Part shown: piece by piece, positions 1 through 9,289 of the stretch | Numbering within the stretch: the first letter of the stretch is position 1 | Layout of the letters: each line of letters opens with the position of its first letter | NCBI GenBank assembly: GCA_015143295.1 | Contig: CM026564.1 | Span: 16,108,416 to 16,172,415, forward strand | From: Tetracentron sinense | Lineage: Eukaryota; Streptophyta; Magnoliopsida; Trochodendrales; Trochodendraceae | Direction of reading: 5' to 3' | Length of the DNA: 64,000 nt | Position numbers and translations under genes: made by a program | The notes under the pieces: generated by a model | What the model saw: only the letters and a program-made list of their open reading frames with translations | The model's database searches: none | Told to the model about the DNA's origin: nothing

Positions 1-975
1 AGCTTTGCTGATGACTTATTTGATTTTCTTAAAGCAGATCAACGTTCGGCTACGGCACTCGGATCAATTTTGCACAAATTTTCCACTATCTCAGGCCTTC
101 ATCCAAATTCTCATAAGAGCTAGATGGTCTTTGTCAGGACAGCTCCCTCCATTCAAGCTTCTTTCAAGCGCATTTTGGATTTCAGAATTGGTAGCCTGCC
201 AGTCAAATATCTGGGAATACCTCTAATCTCAGGCCGTCTATCTGCTGTCGTCTATCAACCGTTGCTTGATTGGATCCTCAACAAGGTCCAAACCTGGAAA
301 GCAAATTTCCTATCCTATGCGGGGCGCCTGGAGCTTATCAAATCAGTATTAAATAGCTTCCATATCTTTTGGACTAAGCTGCTCATCCTCCCCAAGTCGA
401 TAACCAAGCAAATTGATCAAATCTGCTGCAAGTTTCTCTGGTCTGACTGTGATCTCCGCAATAAAATACATCCTGTCTTGTGGTCCACTATTTGCAGCCC
501 AAGGAATCAAGGTGGCCTTGGCCTCCGCAAACTCTCGGACTGGAACAAAGCAGGCATTGTTCGCCAAGTGTGGGCTATAGCTTCCCGTTCTGACAGCTTA
601 TGGGTTCAGTGGTGCTATAAGAAATTAATCCGGAACAAATTTTTTTGGACCATGAAAATTCCCACTGACTGCTCTTGGAGCTGGCGGAAAATTCTCCAAT
701 CAAGAGACCTGGCCAAAGGTTATATTTCCCACTCCATTGCTGATGGATCAAAGACATCTCTTTGGCATGACCCCTGGCACCCGCTGGGCATTCTCCTTGA
801 GCAATTTGGAGACCGCCTTCAATATGACTCAGGTCTTCGGAGAGCTGCGTCGATAGTATCTATCATATCTACCTCCAATTGGAATCCTCCCCCAGCAATT
901 TTAGCAGACCTCTTAACGGTTTGGAATGCTTTTCATCATGTTGAAATCAATGCTTCATTGACATCTGATCGTGTG
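1..975 (+). pseudogene. LINE-A ORF2, left part (reverse transcriptase C-terminal half)
   Basis: This is the middle of a plant L1-type LINE ORF2. The window opens at the catalytic FADD motif of the reverse transcriptase (SFADDLFDF, bases 1-27). It continues through LPVKYLGIPL (about 196-225), SYAGRLELIKSVL (about 310-350) and the GGLGLRKLSDWN block (about 511-545), all typical of plant LINE ORF2 after the polymerase core. A TAG at 121-123 interrupts the frame, where a Gln codon (one base away) would be plausible. The reading stops at 975 because TE1 is inserted there, and it resumes in frame at 12328 once one copy of the 5-bp duplication GTGTG is discounted. The enzyme would have copied LINE RNA at a nicked target. 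The 5' part lies outside the window. I am confident of the family; subfamily naming is mine. Confidence 0.88.
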
Positions 976-3900
976 TGTCGCGCCCCAAAATACCCCCTAG
1001 GAGTTAGGGATACTTTAGTTCGTAACCGCCGTATCATACATCCCGTATGACACATAAGGCACACATATCAACCTATCAGAGTACGCAAGTCATAACACAT
1101 AGCGGAAGCAAAACAGAACAGTTTATAATAATACTCCTATTGTTAGGTTCAAGTCTGAACCAACATAGCATATCCAAAATATATGGAGTGGACAAGTCCC
1201 ACTCTCAGCATATACAAAACATCGGTATGATCTCTCTCTCTCTCTCAACAGAAATCAAAGTTGGGTCGCCTATCCAGCGATCCATAATCTTGGTAGTGGT
1301 CCATAGAGGGCTCCTGATCATAGCACTCTTCCTCTATCCAAGGATTCGTACCACATACATCGAATGGAACATGTGCACCTACCGAAGTCAATAGTCGGCT
1401 GAGCATGGAATACTCCGTGATATACAAACTACTAACTAACAGTGAATAATATCATGAACATGCAAAACTTATAGCATACGTGAAAGTAGTTCCAAAAACC
1501 CCTTTTCTTAACAGTATTCGTGTGAAATCAAAACTAGTAAAACTTGTCATGTGATAATCATGTTCTTGTGAGTTCTTGTGAATTCTTGCGAGAGTTGGGA
1601 TTCCTTGTGAGCATGCGAGGATCTGAGTATGCATGATTTTCTTGTGAACTTGCGAGCTTGTGAACTTGTGAGCTTGTGAGACATGACTACTTGCGAGTCC
1701 ATGTATAGTGGGATTCCTTGGGAGCTTTGAAACGATTTAGAACTTGTCACTTGTCAACCCAAAGTTTGACCTTATCACTTGTGAGCTTGTGAGATTTCTT
1801 TTAATCAAACCCTTGCTTATGAACTTTTGAAAATACCTTTTCTTGTGAGAAATCATCGGATCATGCGAGACTTGTGAATATCATGCTAGACTGGTGAACA
1901 TAGGTGCATATAGTACTTGTGAACATCATGGTGATCTTAGAAAGCTTGTAAACATGGCATCATATTCATAGAAATCAATAGTAGTGATAGCTTACATTCC
2001 GTATGCAATTCATCATCCAAATCCATCCAATAACAACCTTAAACATAGTGTTTTGCTTTAAACATAATAGCACAAGGTAGGTAGTAGAGTGTATCTACCT
2101 TTGAAAACCAAACCCTTTGGTTTTGTGCCTTGGAGATACCAAGGAAGCAAGATCCAAGCTTGAGAAGGCTTGAAGAAAGCGAGATCCGGCTTTGGAAACT
2201 TAATCAAGGCTTCGCTTCATTCATTGAATTCATAAGGAGTACTATAAGAGAACTAGTAGAAATTATCTACTTGTGGAAACCATAACAAGGTTACCTAGTA
2301 GAGAGTACCTACCTTCTAGCTTTGGAATGCTCCAAAGAGGCAAGAAGGAAGCTCCTCCTTTGTTGTTGAAACTCCAACAAGAACACTCAAGTACTTCCCT
2401 CTCTTTTCTCTCAAATTCCTCCCAAAAACTCTTTCTAGGGTTGTGATGACCCTAAGCCACGAAATGTAGGTTATATAGGCCAAGGGGGTTTGGCCAAAGA
2501 CCCTTAAACCCCCAAAATATCTCAATGTAGTCGGTTACAATGCAAAACTCAAGAACCAAGGATCTATCCTCCTTGATGAAGGATAGATCCTTCAAAAAAT
2601 CACTCTCTGTGCTAAAAACCCATACAAAAATCCTCTTCAAGGATCTATCGGTCGTGGAGATGGATAGATCCTTCAAAGTATGGGTTTGAAGGATCTATCG
2701 GTCTCAAGTTGGATAGATCGGTACTGTTCATCCCGTCATTTTTTTCCCGCTGTGGTATTTCCACCATAACTTTTGACTCGAAGATCCGATTTTGACGATT
2801 CAACTTGCGTTGGATTCTACATAAAAAGGGGAATAACTTTCATGTTTTTCACAAAACCTAATTCTTCCATCTTCATATTCCAAAACGGCCCTAAAGGCTA
2901 CTGGTCCGACATAATTGCTGAAATGACAGCAGACCCGCTCTCTAGAAATCCCATTTTTGAATTAACTTCTAGTCCTAATCTCGAAAAGTGATAAACATGA
3001 ACCTTAAAGAGGGGTTCAATACCTTTCCAATAGTTCAAGAATCACTCGATTCCGATGAGAGACGACAAAACTAGAAGTCCGCCAAGTTGATGGAATGACA
3101 ATATATTCACCCTCTTTGACACTTAGAGTATTTTATACTCTCTTGTTTGGTTCCCACACACACATACATCATTCCTTATATTCCACACACCAACTAATTA
3201 CTATAACTCTCCTTTTAACATGAGATACACCATTCCCATTCAAACAAACACGAAGTTCATAGGGAAGACCTTGGCTTTACATACACCGTTCACAAACACT
3301 ATTCACACACTATTCACAGGCTATGAAAGTGATATCCGGGGTTCTACATCCTATACTCTTTTTTCTTGCACTCTAACACAACCGAATTGCTTAGAGTAAG
3401 TTTACTCTTTGCTTCATCACTCAGATACCTCCATTGGCATACTCCTTGTTTAAACTCCCAAGGACTTAGAGTATTTTCTACTCTTGGTTTCAACACCATA
3501 CTCACGCCTCATTACTCATTCCCCATGGGTTCTTAACCCACCTTGATGATCACTGAACACATACCAAAATGCAATGAGAGGTCCCGACCTCTTTATGCTT
3601 CGTGCACTAGCACTATTCACCGTACTATTCACTAAGACCCTTTTAAGTACTTAGGGTATTTTATGTGGATGTTTTTCTCCACTTAGAGCATCTTGTTCTC
3701 TATCTCTGAGATCCAACACACGCGCATTAGACTCTCACTCGACTCACCATAAAACCAAGAACATAACCAAGGCCTTAGGCCACTGCCCAAGGGCACTAGT
3801 CACTACCCTATTCACAGTACCCAAGGTTCTACATTCACACATAGGGTATTTTATACCCTATGATTTTACATACTGAGCGGCTTATTATACTCTTCTTTAG

Positions 3901-4008
3901 AGACATTTTTCCTTTAATTAAGAACACCTGAAAGGCTTTAGGCCTTTACACACACTAGGCAGGTGCCCTATTCACATGAACAGTGAACCTAAATTCCGGG
4001 GCTCTACA
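976..4008 (-). repeat. TE1 left LTR (3' LTR in element orientation)
   Basis: This is a 3,033-bp direct repeat of 9290-12322. It begins TGTCGCGCCCC and ends GGGGCTCTACA as read on the plus strand. Inside are a CT run (about 1230-1244), a stretch of repeated CTTGTGA heptamers (about 1555-1930), an inverted repeat at 2558-2592, and the conserved GATTTTGACGATTCAACTTG block (near 2789-2808). Promoter sequence (TATATAA on the minus strand, 2471-2477) is present, but in this copy it would fire outward from the element into the left half of LINE-A. In element terms U3 is at the right end and U5 at the left. Confidence 0.93.
2558..2592. repeat. Perfect inverted repeat in TE1 LTR
   Basis: AAGGATCTATCC (2558-2569) is followed after 11 nt by its exact reverse complement GGATAGATCCTT (2581-2592). 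More GATCTATC/GATAGATC words follow to about 2735. The same structure lies at 10872-10906 in the other LTR. It occupies the LTR slot that holds unrelated repeats in the other LTR subfamilies of this window. Confidence 0.85.
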
Positions 4009-4020
4009 TCTTCCCCCCCT
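4009..4020 (-). promoter_or_regulatory. TE1 polypurine tract
   Basis: Plus-strand TCTTCCCCCCCT next to the left LTR reads AGGGGGGGAAGA on the minus strand, directly upstream of the element's 3' LTR. This is the expected primer for plus-strand DNA synthesis of a minus-strand LTR element. TE2 (31080-31093) and TE6 (61367-61380) have a related C-rich tract in the same place. Confidence 0.85.
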
Positions 4021-4392
4021 TATAAGAATTTCGTCCGCAAAATTATGACGATACTGCTTGCTAGGATATATTATTATTATACATATCGATTTTTTTTTTC
4101 CCACTCTTTCTTATCCATAACGAAGTCAAGCAATATATAACAATATCAAAAAAGTCATTTCATTCATATCCTATTTGCGATATACAATATTGAAACTGTG
4201 TACATCACAGTATAACAAAACCTCATAACACTGTACATAGATAAAAGATAAGCCAACTGATCAAAAGACCGATTAGGGCATCTTTTATACTCCAAAATGA
4301 TGTAGATGCGCTACGGTCTCCCATCATGACCCTATACAAAACATGGGCTTCTACACCTTAGTCGAGGTGGATGAACTACTCCCAGCTTCCTC

Positions 4393-4680
4393 CTAGGATG
4401 TCTTCCCTGTCAACTTCTTCTTGGCCTGCTTAAGGGTGTTCAAAATCTCCCGGTATTCTCGAGCTGTAAGCCTCTTTGGAGGTGAGGGTACCCAGGCAGT
4501 TCCATTCGGGTTTATCCGGATGGCCTTAGGTGTAATGGGCTTCAATGTGACTCTCATCCTTTCATAAATCTTCCAGTCTTGCTTAGTGGGACTTCTATAC
4601 ATCCTCGACATCCCTGCACATGTACACAATTTCCAAATCACTAATTGATTTTGAAACATGTCATGTCCAACCATATGCAT
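4393..4680 (-). CDS. Unrecognised 95-residue ORF in the TE1 core
   Basis: This is the only ORF of note in the TE1 core, in the sense direction of the element and close to its 3' LTR. The product would be basic: a Lys/Arg/Pro-rich stretch (about residues 40-72) is followed by a short Lys-rich C-terminus (KQAKKKLTGKTS). I recognise no family. It could be a degraded tail of gag or pol, a small element-specific protein, or a chance ORF. Nothing around it (no codon or spacing signal I can judge) proves translation. Confidence 0.25.
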   Translation of the reverse strand: MHMVGHDMFQNQLVIWKLCTCAGMSRMYRSPTKQDWKIYERMRVTLKPITPKAIRINPNGTAWVPSPPKRLTAREYREILNTLKQAKKKLTGKTS

Positions 4681-4905
4681 AACTTGCTCAACTACGCCCC
4701 ATGATTACATTTCGGAGAACAATAGCAAAATGTGAGTCTATCTTGAAAACCAGAGTATCAACAAGTCATATCACAGTTGATAGCTCACATTCTAGGGTAT
4801 AGTACACATATGAGCATTTATACATACACTAGGAAGTATACCCTCACGAAGTTTCTAGGGAAGCTAACACATGAGGTTCGGTTTAAACATTAACTTGTTT
4901 GACTA

Positions 4906-4923
4906 AGACTGACCAATCAGTCT
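4906..4923. other. Leader-type hairpin, internal copy in TE1
   Basis: AGACTGA (4906-4912) pairs with TCAGTCT (4917-4923) around a 4-nt loop. It matches the hairpin near the TE1 primer site (9072-9089) and has the same plan as those in TE2 and TE7. It lies in a diverged copy of the leader and is followed, as there, by a CTTGGAATAC word. Confidence 0.6.
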
Positions 4924-5444
4924 ATGCTTGGAATACAACTCCCTAGTTAAAAAGAACAAACTAATCCCTTGATGACCAACACCTGGCTAAGCACTTGCTT
5001 AGCAACAAGGCACCTAATTACTATACCTAACTATGTTCTTAATTTGCATTAAGCATACATAAGTTCATACGTCACAATATGTTGCACATATAGTTGTTTA
5101 ATAGTATGTTTTACAATCATCATAGAATTTCACATTGGGTCCTTACTTCTTCGATTACTGCATCCCATGACGATAGTCCTGAGAGCAATAACACAACGCG
5201 AATCTATTCGAATCAAGCTCTTTGAATAGTTCAATGAGCATATAGGGCTTATATAGCGCACCGTATACCCCAAAGTATACACCTAATAATACAATCATAC
5301 AACTTGGCTTCCTAGCAATGCTACGTTCTGAAACTCGGTTAAACCACTAATCGATTATATACATAACACATTAACCGGCTTAAGACTAAGGCTAACAATT
5401 TGTTTATACCTTTGAGTTATTTAAGTAAAAACCTTTGAAACTTT

Positions 5445-5632
5445 AAGAAATGTATGATGCTTTTAAGATATGCATGATGCATATGAGATGTTCATGATGC
5501 TTATGATATGTATGAGGTGCATGCAATGTATGATGCTCATGCCATGTATGATGCTATGCATGATGCTTATGTCATGTAGATGATATGTATGAGGCTCATG
5601 TCATGTAGATGATGCTTATGTATGATGAAAAT
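5445..5632 (+). repeat. ATGATGC / ATGTATG degenerate minisatellite
   Basis: An irregular tandem series of words such as GTATGATGCT, CATGATGCTTATG and ATGTCATGTAGATGATG runs for about 190 bp in the TE1 core. Units are 10-25 bp and too irregular for a clean consensus. It has no coding potential. Confidence 0.7.
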
Positions 5633-6403
5633 TATCCTTGGAGTTTATAATAGGTTTATCATTTTGGACGGAGCAATGGGTCTAGAACGTGCTGCAAAAA
5701 TGCGCATTTGTATCTAGAACTGTGCTTCAACCATTCATGAGCTTGTTCAAAATTATTTATTTATTTATTCTTATCAATTCTTTCCAGGGTCCCTACTAGT
5801 CATTGGTATGCACGAACTTATATTGGCTTACCACTCGTTCTTGTTTGTGATACAAGATGTATTATGTAGAACCCCGGATCTTGATGGCCATGTACGACGA
5901 ATGATATCATATACTAAAGCATTTAAGAATTTATTTATGGTGTATGGGTGTTTGGAATGAAATAGGCAAGAGTATATAGAATACTCTTGAGTATTGACAA
6001 GGGTTATGCCTTGGCATACCCTCGACTCTAAATAGCCCTAGCGTTCACGCCACTCGTCGGAATCAAGCGATTCTTGGATTTTTTGGAAAGGTAATTGAAC
6101 CCTCTTCGGGGTTCATGTTGATCACTTGTCTTGGTTTTGAGTTGGTGTTAGGTCAAAAGACCGATTTCTGAAGTCGGGTCGGTTTAAAAATCTGGATTGA
6201 CGAAACCCAATTTCGGATCAGTCAGGCTTAGGGGAAAAATGGTCCAAGAAAAAGGAAGAATTGGAAGTTTTGAAAAACATGAAAGTTGTTTTCCTTTGAA
6301 AGAAGAATCCAACGCAAGTTGAATCGTCAAAATCGGACAAGCGAGTCAAAAGTTATGGCCGAAATACGAAAACGCAAAAATGCTGAAAACTTTCTGCAAA
6401 AGT

Positions 6404-6592
6404 TGCGATCGCTCGTAGGGACCCTACGAACGATCGTAGCAGAGCTACGAACGATCGTAGAGATGCTACGATCGATCGTAAATCCCCAGAAATGCTGGAA
6501 ACTCTCGGGTGAAACTACAATTGATCGTAGGAAGCCACGATCGATCGTAGAAAGCTACGATCGATCGTAAATCGCTACGAACGATCGTGGAT
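6404..6592 (+). repeat. Palindromic minisatellite (ACGATCGATCGTA type) in solo LTR
   Basis: At least seven words of the type CTACGA(A/T)CGATCGTAG occur in about 190 bp, many of them self-complementary around GATC. The block lies between the conserved GATTTTGACGATTCAACTTG box (reverse complement at about 6314-6333) and the TATA box, hence in U3. The corresponding slot in other LTRs holds different repeats. Confidence 0.85.
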
Positions 6593-6646
6593 ACGCGATT
6601 TTACTTTCTTGGATGCGATTTTTTAGGGGTTTTTCACCCCTTACAC

Positions 6647-6654
6647 TATAAATA
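6647..6654 (+). promoter_or_regulatory. TATA box of the solo LTR
   Basis: TATAAATA follows a T/C-rich stretch and precedes AGAAGGCTTAG. It is about 780 bp from the 5' end of the LTR, so U3 would be about 0.8 kb and R plus U5 about 1.7 kb, a long transcribed LTR part. Confidence 0.7.
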
Positions 6655-7387
6655 GAAGGCTTAGAGAGGGTTTTTGGGTTACCCTAAACCAAGGAGAGTT
6701 CCTAGAAAGAGAGGGAAAGGATCTTGAGCATTCCAAAGAGGGTTTTGCTTGAAACCAAGAAGAGCTTCAATCAAGGGTTAGATCTTCCCCAAATCAAGAT
6801 TTGGATCATTCCAATCAAGTGAGGATTTTCTCAAGGGGTTTCTTCCTCATTCTTCAAGGTCGGTACTTCTTGCTACCCTCCTAGTTATAGTTCTTTCTTT
6901 TACTTTATTCCTCTTTAATTTCCTTTATTTACACATGTGCTATGAGGTGGATGGTTGTAAATGGTGAATGGAGATGGAATGGGCGATTGGATGCCAATGG
7001 TTGGGTTGTGATGATTAAAATGGGGAGGGCATTGTTCCAATAATAAACAAACAAGTGTGATATGAGTATAACCCACCTAGAAAAGCATGATTTAGGTTTA
7101 AATAAATAATGGACACACTCTATGCTTGATGAAATGCCAAGGTGAATAAAATGAATGTTAAAATCAAGAAAATGAATGCTTAAATTATGTAACTTGTTAG
7201 GGCTTATGATAGTGTGAGTTCTCATTTTCCCAAAAAATGTCATGAGTGATTATTTGTTTGAAATTGCATATGCTACATATTGTGAAATCCCTCAAATGTC
7301 ATATTTAATTCCAATGCAAGTATGCACACGATCTCACGAGCACGCATACATGACATGTTTTATCAGGGTTTTCAAGAACACGGGTTA

Positions 7388-7421
7388 GAGGTGGGGCATA
7401 TCGTACGATATGTTTTACCTC
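7388..7421 (+). other. Conserved double-stem LTR hairpin (solo LTR copy)
   Basis: Outer arms GAGGT (7388-7392) and ACCTC (7417-7421) enclose the perfect 16-nt palindrome CATATCGTACGATATG. The same plan (outer GAGGT/ACCTC, inner ACATATC/GATATGT) recurs at 29692-29725 and 37215-37248 in TE2 and at 60086-60119 in TE6, on the opposite strand. The intervening bases differ while the arms persist. It lies downstream of the TATA box, so it would be in the RNA. Confidence 0.75.
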
Positions 7422-7459
7422 GCTTTTGGCAAGGACAAGACAATCATGCATTATCATAA

Positions 7460-7619
7460 GAAGGGTCTCCCTTCCCTCGCAAGTACATACATATTATATG
7501 AAGGGTCTCCCTTCCCTCGCAAGTGCATCTCACAAGGACATCTTACAAGTGAAAGGACACAAGCATGACGAGACATGGCATGACAAGCATAAGCATTCTA
7601 CGAAGAAGGGTCTCCCTTC
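7460..7619 (+). repeat. Three GAAGGG-TCT-CCCTTC hairpins in solo LTR
   Basis: The 15-nt hairpin word GAAGGGTCTCCCTTC occurs at 7460-7474, 7500-7514 and 7605-7619, each followed by CCTC(G/A)CAAGT. Related copies lie in TE2 (about 29521-29670 and 37040-37180) and TE6 (about 59868-60040), also spaced by 40-110 nt. All are in the transcribed part of the LTR. Confidence 0.75.
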
Positions 7620-8392
7620 CCTCACAAGTAGTTTACTTTCCAAGCAAGCATGACATGACATGACACGCATGATACAAGCATGACACGCATGATACAAGCA
7701 TGACACGCATGATACGGTAGATAAGGTTTCAAGCATAAAAAGGGTAATTTCAGTCAAGTCAAGTGCACAAGATTTCAAAGGTTTTACCGGCTTTTATGAA
7801 TGCAACATGACGAATTATATTGCTTTACTTTATTGTCATGATATGAATCATTCCTGCTTTATATGCGTGAATTGTTTCCATCTTTATGTATGCTATCCGT
7901 ATGCTATGACTGTTGGTTAGTATTTAGTACCCGCTGAGTATTCCATGCTCAGCCGTACTTCTTATGTCGGCAGGTTCTGAGGGAGCTGCTGCTCCATTTG
8001 ATGTTTGTGCTCCTGGTCCATGGGTGGAGGAGGAGTACGTCGAGGAGCCTTTGGAGGAACCTCCCGTAGAGGGTTATCAGTAGGTGGTGTTAGATTCTGA
8101 GTGGATTAGCTGTGGGTGAGCATGAGTGATTATATCCATGTATTTTGGCGGGCATGTCCGCACTTTCTTTGTTTTAATTTCTTTGTATTAAAACTTGGAC
8201 CATGTGTATATATACTTAGAGGTTTGTTAGACTTCCGCTGTGTCTTATAGTTATGCTTCCGCTGTTATCCTCTATTGTATATGCCCTGTGGGTGTTTTGC
8301 AGGTGGTTTGTCAAGCAAGTCATGTAAGTCATGATTTAGTCGTCCACGATTCACTCTAACTCCTAGGGTGGGTTTTGGGTCGCGACATATTA

Positions 8393-9273
8393 AGCATAAT
8401 GTGACAGAGGAAATTACACAGGATACATATAATAGTATACATATCGAAACTTAAATCCTTAATTCCGCAATGACTCTAAACTTATAAAACGAAAGAGAAT
8501 TCTATGCTTGATGAACTGGTTTCTACTAATGTATAATGTATAGTACACACACAACACTTAGCATATAGTAACATTTATCAACAGAGTACATATGGTATAC
8601 ACACGATAGAGATCTCTAGATAGCTTAGCGAAGCTTGGAAGCAAGTCGGTTGAAGTATCAACCGGTTTAAGATGAAAGCTATTAAGTATTCTATACTTGG
8701 AATACCATTGTCTATACGAACCTAATACCCTTGCTTGGTACCCATCATGTCGTTGTATCAAACCTAACATTGAAAGTTCATCTGAGCTCTAAATTTAACT
8801 CAAAGAACCACTTCTACTCATACCGTTCTAATGCATAGGCTTGATACTAATTTTATTGCGGTATCAACCTCTGACTAGAACATACTCTTACTCAAAGGAG
8901 AACTACCTAACTTGGAAACCAAGCTTGAATAGAGCCATCAAACTAGCATGTATGTCGTGTAATAGCACACATCAATACATCTGAGTACACATGTAATAGT
9001 ATAAACATACATTTGAGGTTTTTCTAGCGTAAGACACTAAGTTCAATTGAGATTCCAATCGGTTATGACTGAGACTGATCCATCAGTCTGTACTTGGAAT
9101 ACGACTCTTTTCTTCAACCGAATGCCTTGGTTACGTCACGGTATCGGACTCTAAGTGACCCGAAAGAACCTAATACCTAGGCTCTGATATAAAGTCTGTT
9201 ATCAGACATATTCTCAAATTGCTCATGGGTTCAATCTAGAACTACACCTCAACCCCGATGATCTAATGTATGA
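8393..9273 (-). other. TE1 core, right part: leader region and diverged leader copies
   Basis: This holds the leader downstream of the primer site (element reads right to left). About 9010-9192 aligns by eye with the leaders of TE2 (36055-36256) and TE7 (56150-56336), including the hairpin at 9072-9089 and CTTGGAATAC. A further weak copy is seen at about 8600-8880. A decayed primer-site word (GCTCTGATATAA, 9181-9192) sits about 90 bp inside the intact one. No coding sequence is seen. Confidence 0.6.
9072..9089 (-). other. Leader hairpin of TE1 next to the primer site
   Basis: AGACTGAT (9072-9079) pairs perfectly with ATCAGTCT (9082-9089) across 2 nt. In TE2 (36110-36129) and TE7 (56197-56215) the corresponding arms are AAGACTAA and TTAGTCTT. 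The exchange of A-T for G-C keeps the stem paired. The position, between primer site and where gag would start, is where LTR elements carry dimerisation or packaging signals. That role is inference. Confidence 0.65.
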
Positions 9274-9285
9274 GCTCTGATACCA
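9274..9285 (-). promoter_or_regulatory. TE1 primer binding site (initiator tRNA-Met type)
   Basis: Plus-strand GCTCTGATACCA reads TGGTATCAGAGC on the minus strand, the sequence complementary to the 3' end of plant initiator tRNA-Met. Four bases separate it from the LTR at 9290. It fixes the element's orientation. Confidence 0.92.
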
Positions 9286-9289
9286 CTTC

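Larger units (their letters stand above)
4021..5864 (-). other. TE1 core, left part: non-coding, contains diverged leader-like repeats
   Basis: I see no gag, protease, reverse transcriptase or integrase similarity in either strand. The sequence is AT-rich. Blocks at about 4795-4945 and 5235-5410 resemble the leader between primer site and gag seen in TE2 and at the right end of TE1: they share words such as AAGACT and CTTGGAATAC, and the short hairpin at 4906-4923. The stretch therefore looks partly built from duplicated leader sequence. One small minus-strand ORF (4393-4680) is listed separately. Confidence 0.6.
5865..8387 (+). mobile_element. Solo LTR of a Tekay-type element, nested in TE1
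   Basis: A 2,523-bp LTR runs from TGTAGAACCCC to GGGTCGCGACA, with TATTA duplicated at 5860-5864 and 8388-8392. No internal region remains, so LTR-LTR recombination is the likely origin. It reads on the plus strand, opposite to TE1. It belongs to the same broad family as the LTRs of TE2 and TE6: same ends, same hairpins, same GAGTATTCCATGCTC block near 7938. It contains a TATA box at 6647-6654, a palindromic minisatellite and three GAAGGG hairpins. Being inside TE1, it is younger than the TE1 insertion. Confidence 0.93.

Noticed and set aside
9274-9285. tRNA gene fragments at the tRNA-Met-like words (also 36245 and 56325)
   Set aside because: Only the 12-nt primer site is present, next to an LTR, with no cloverleaf.
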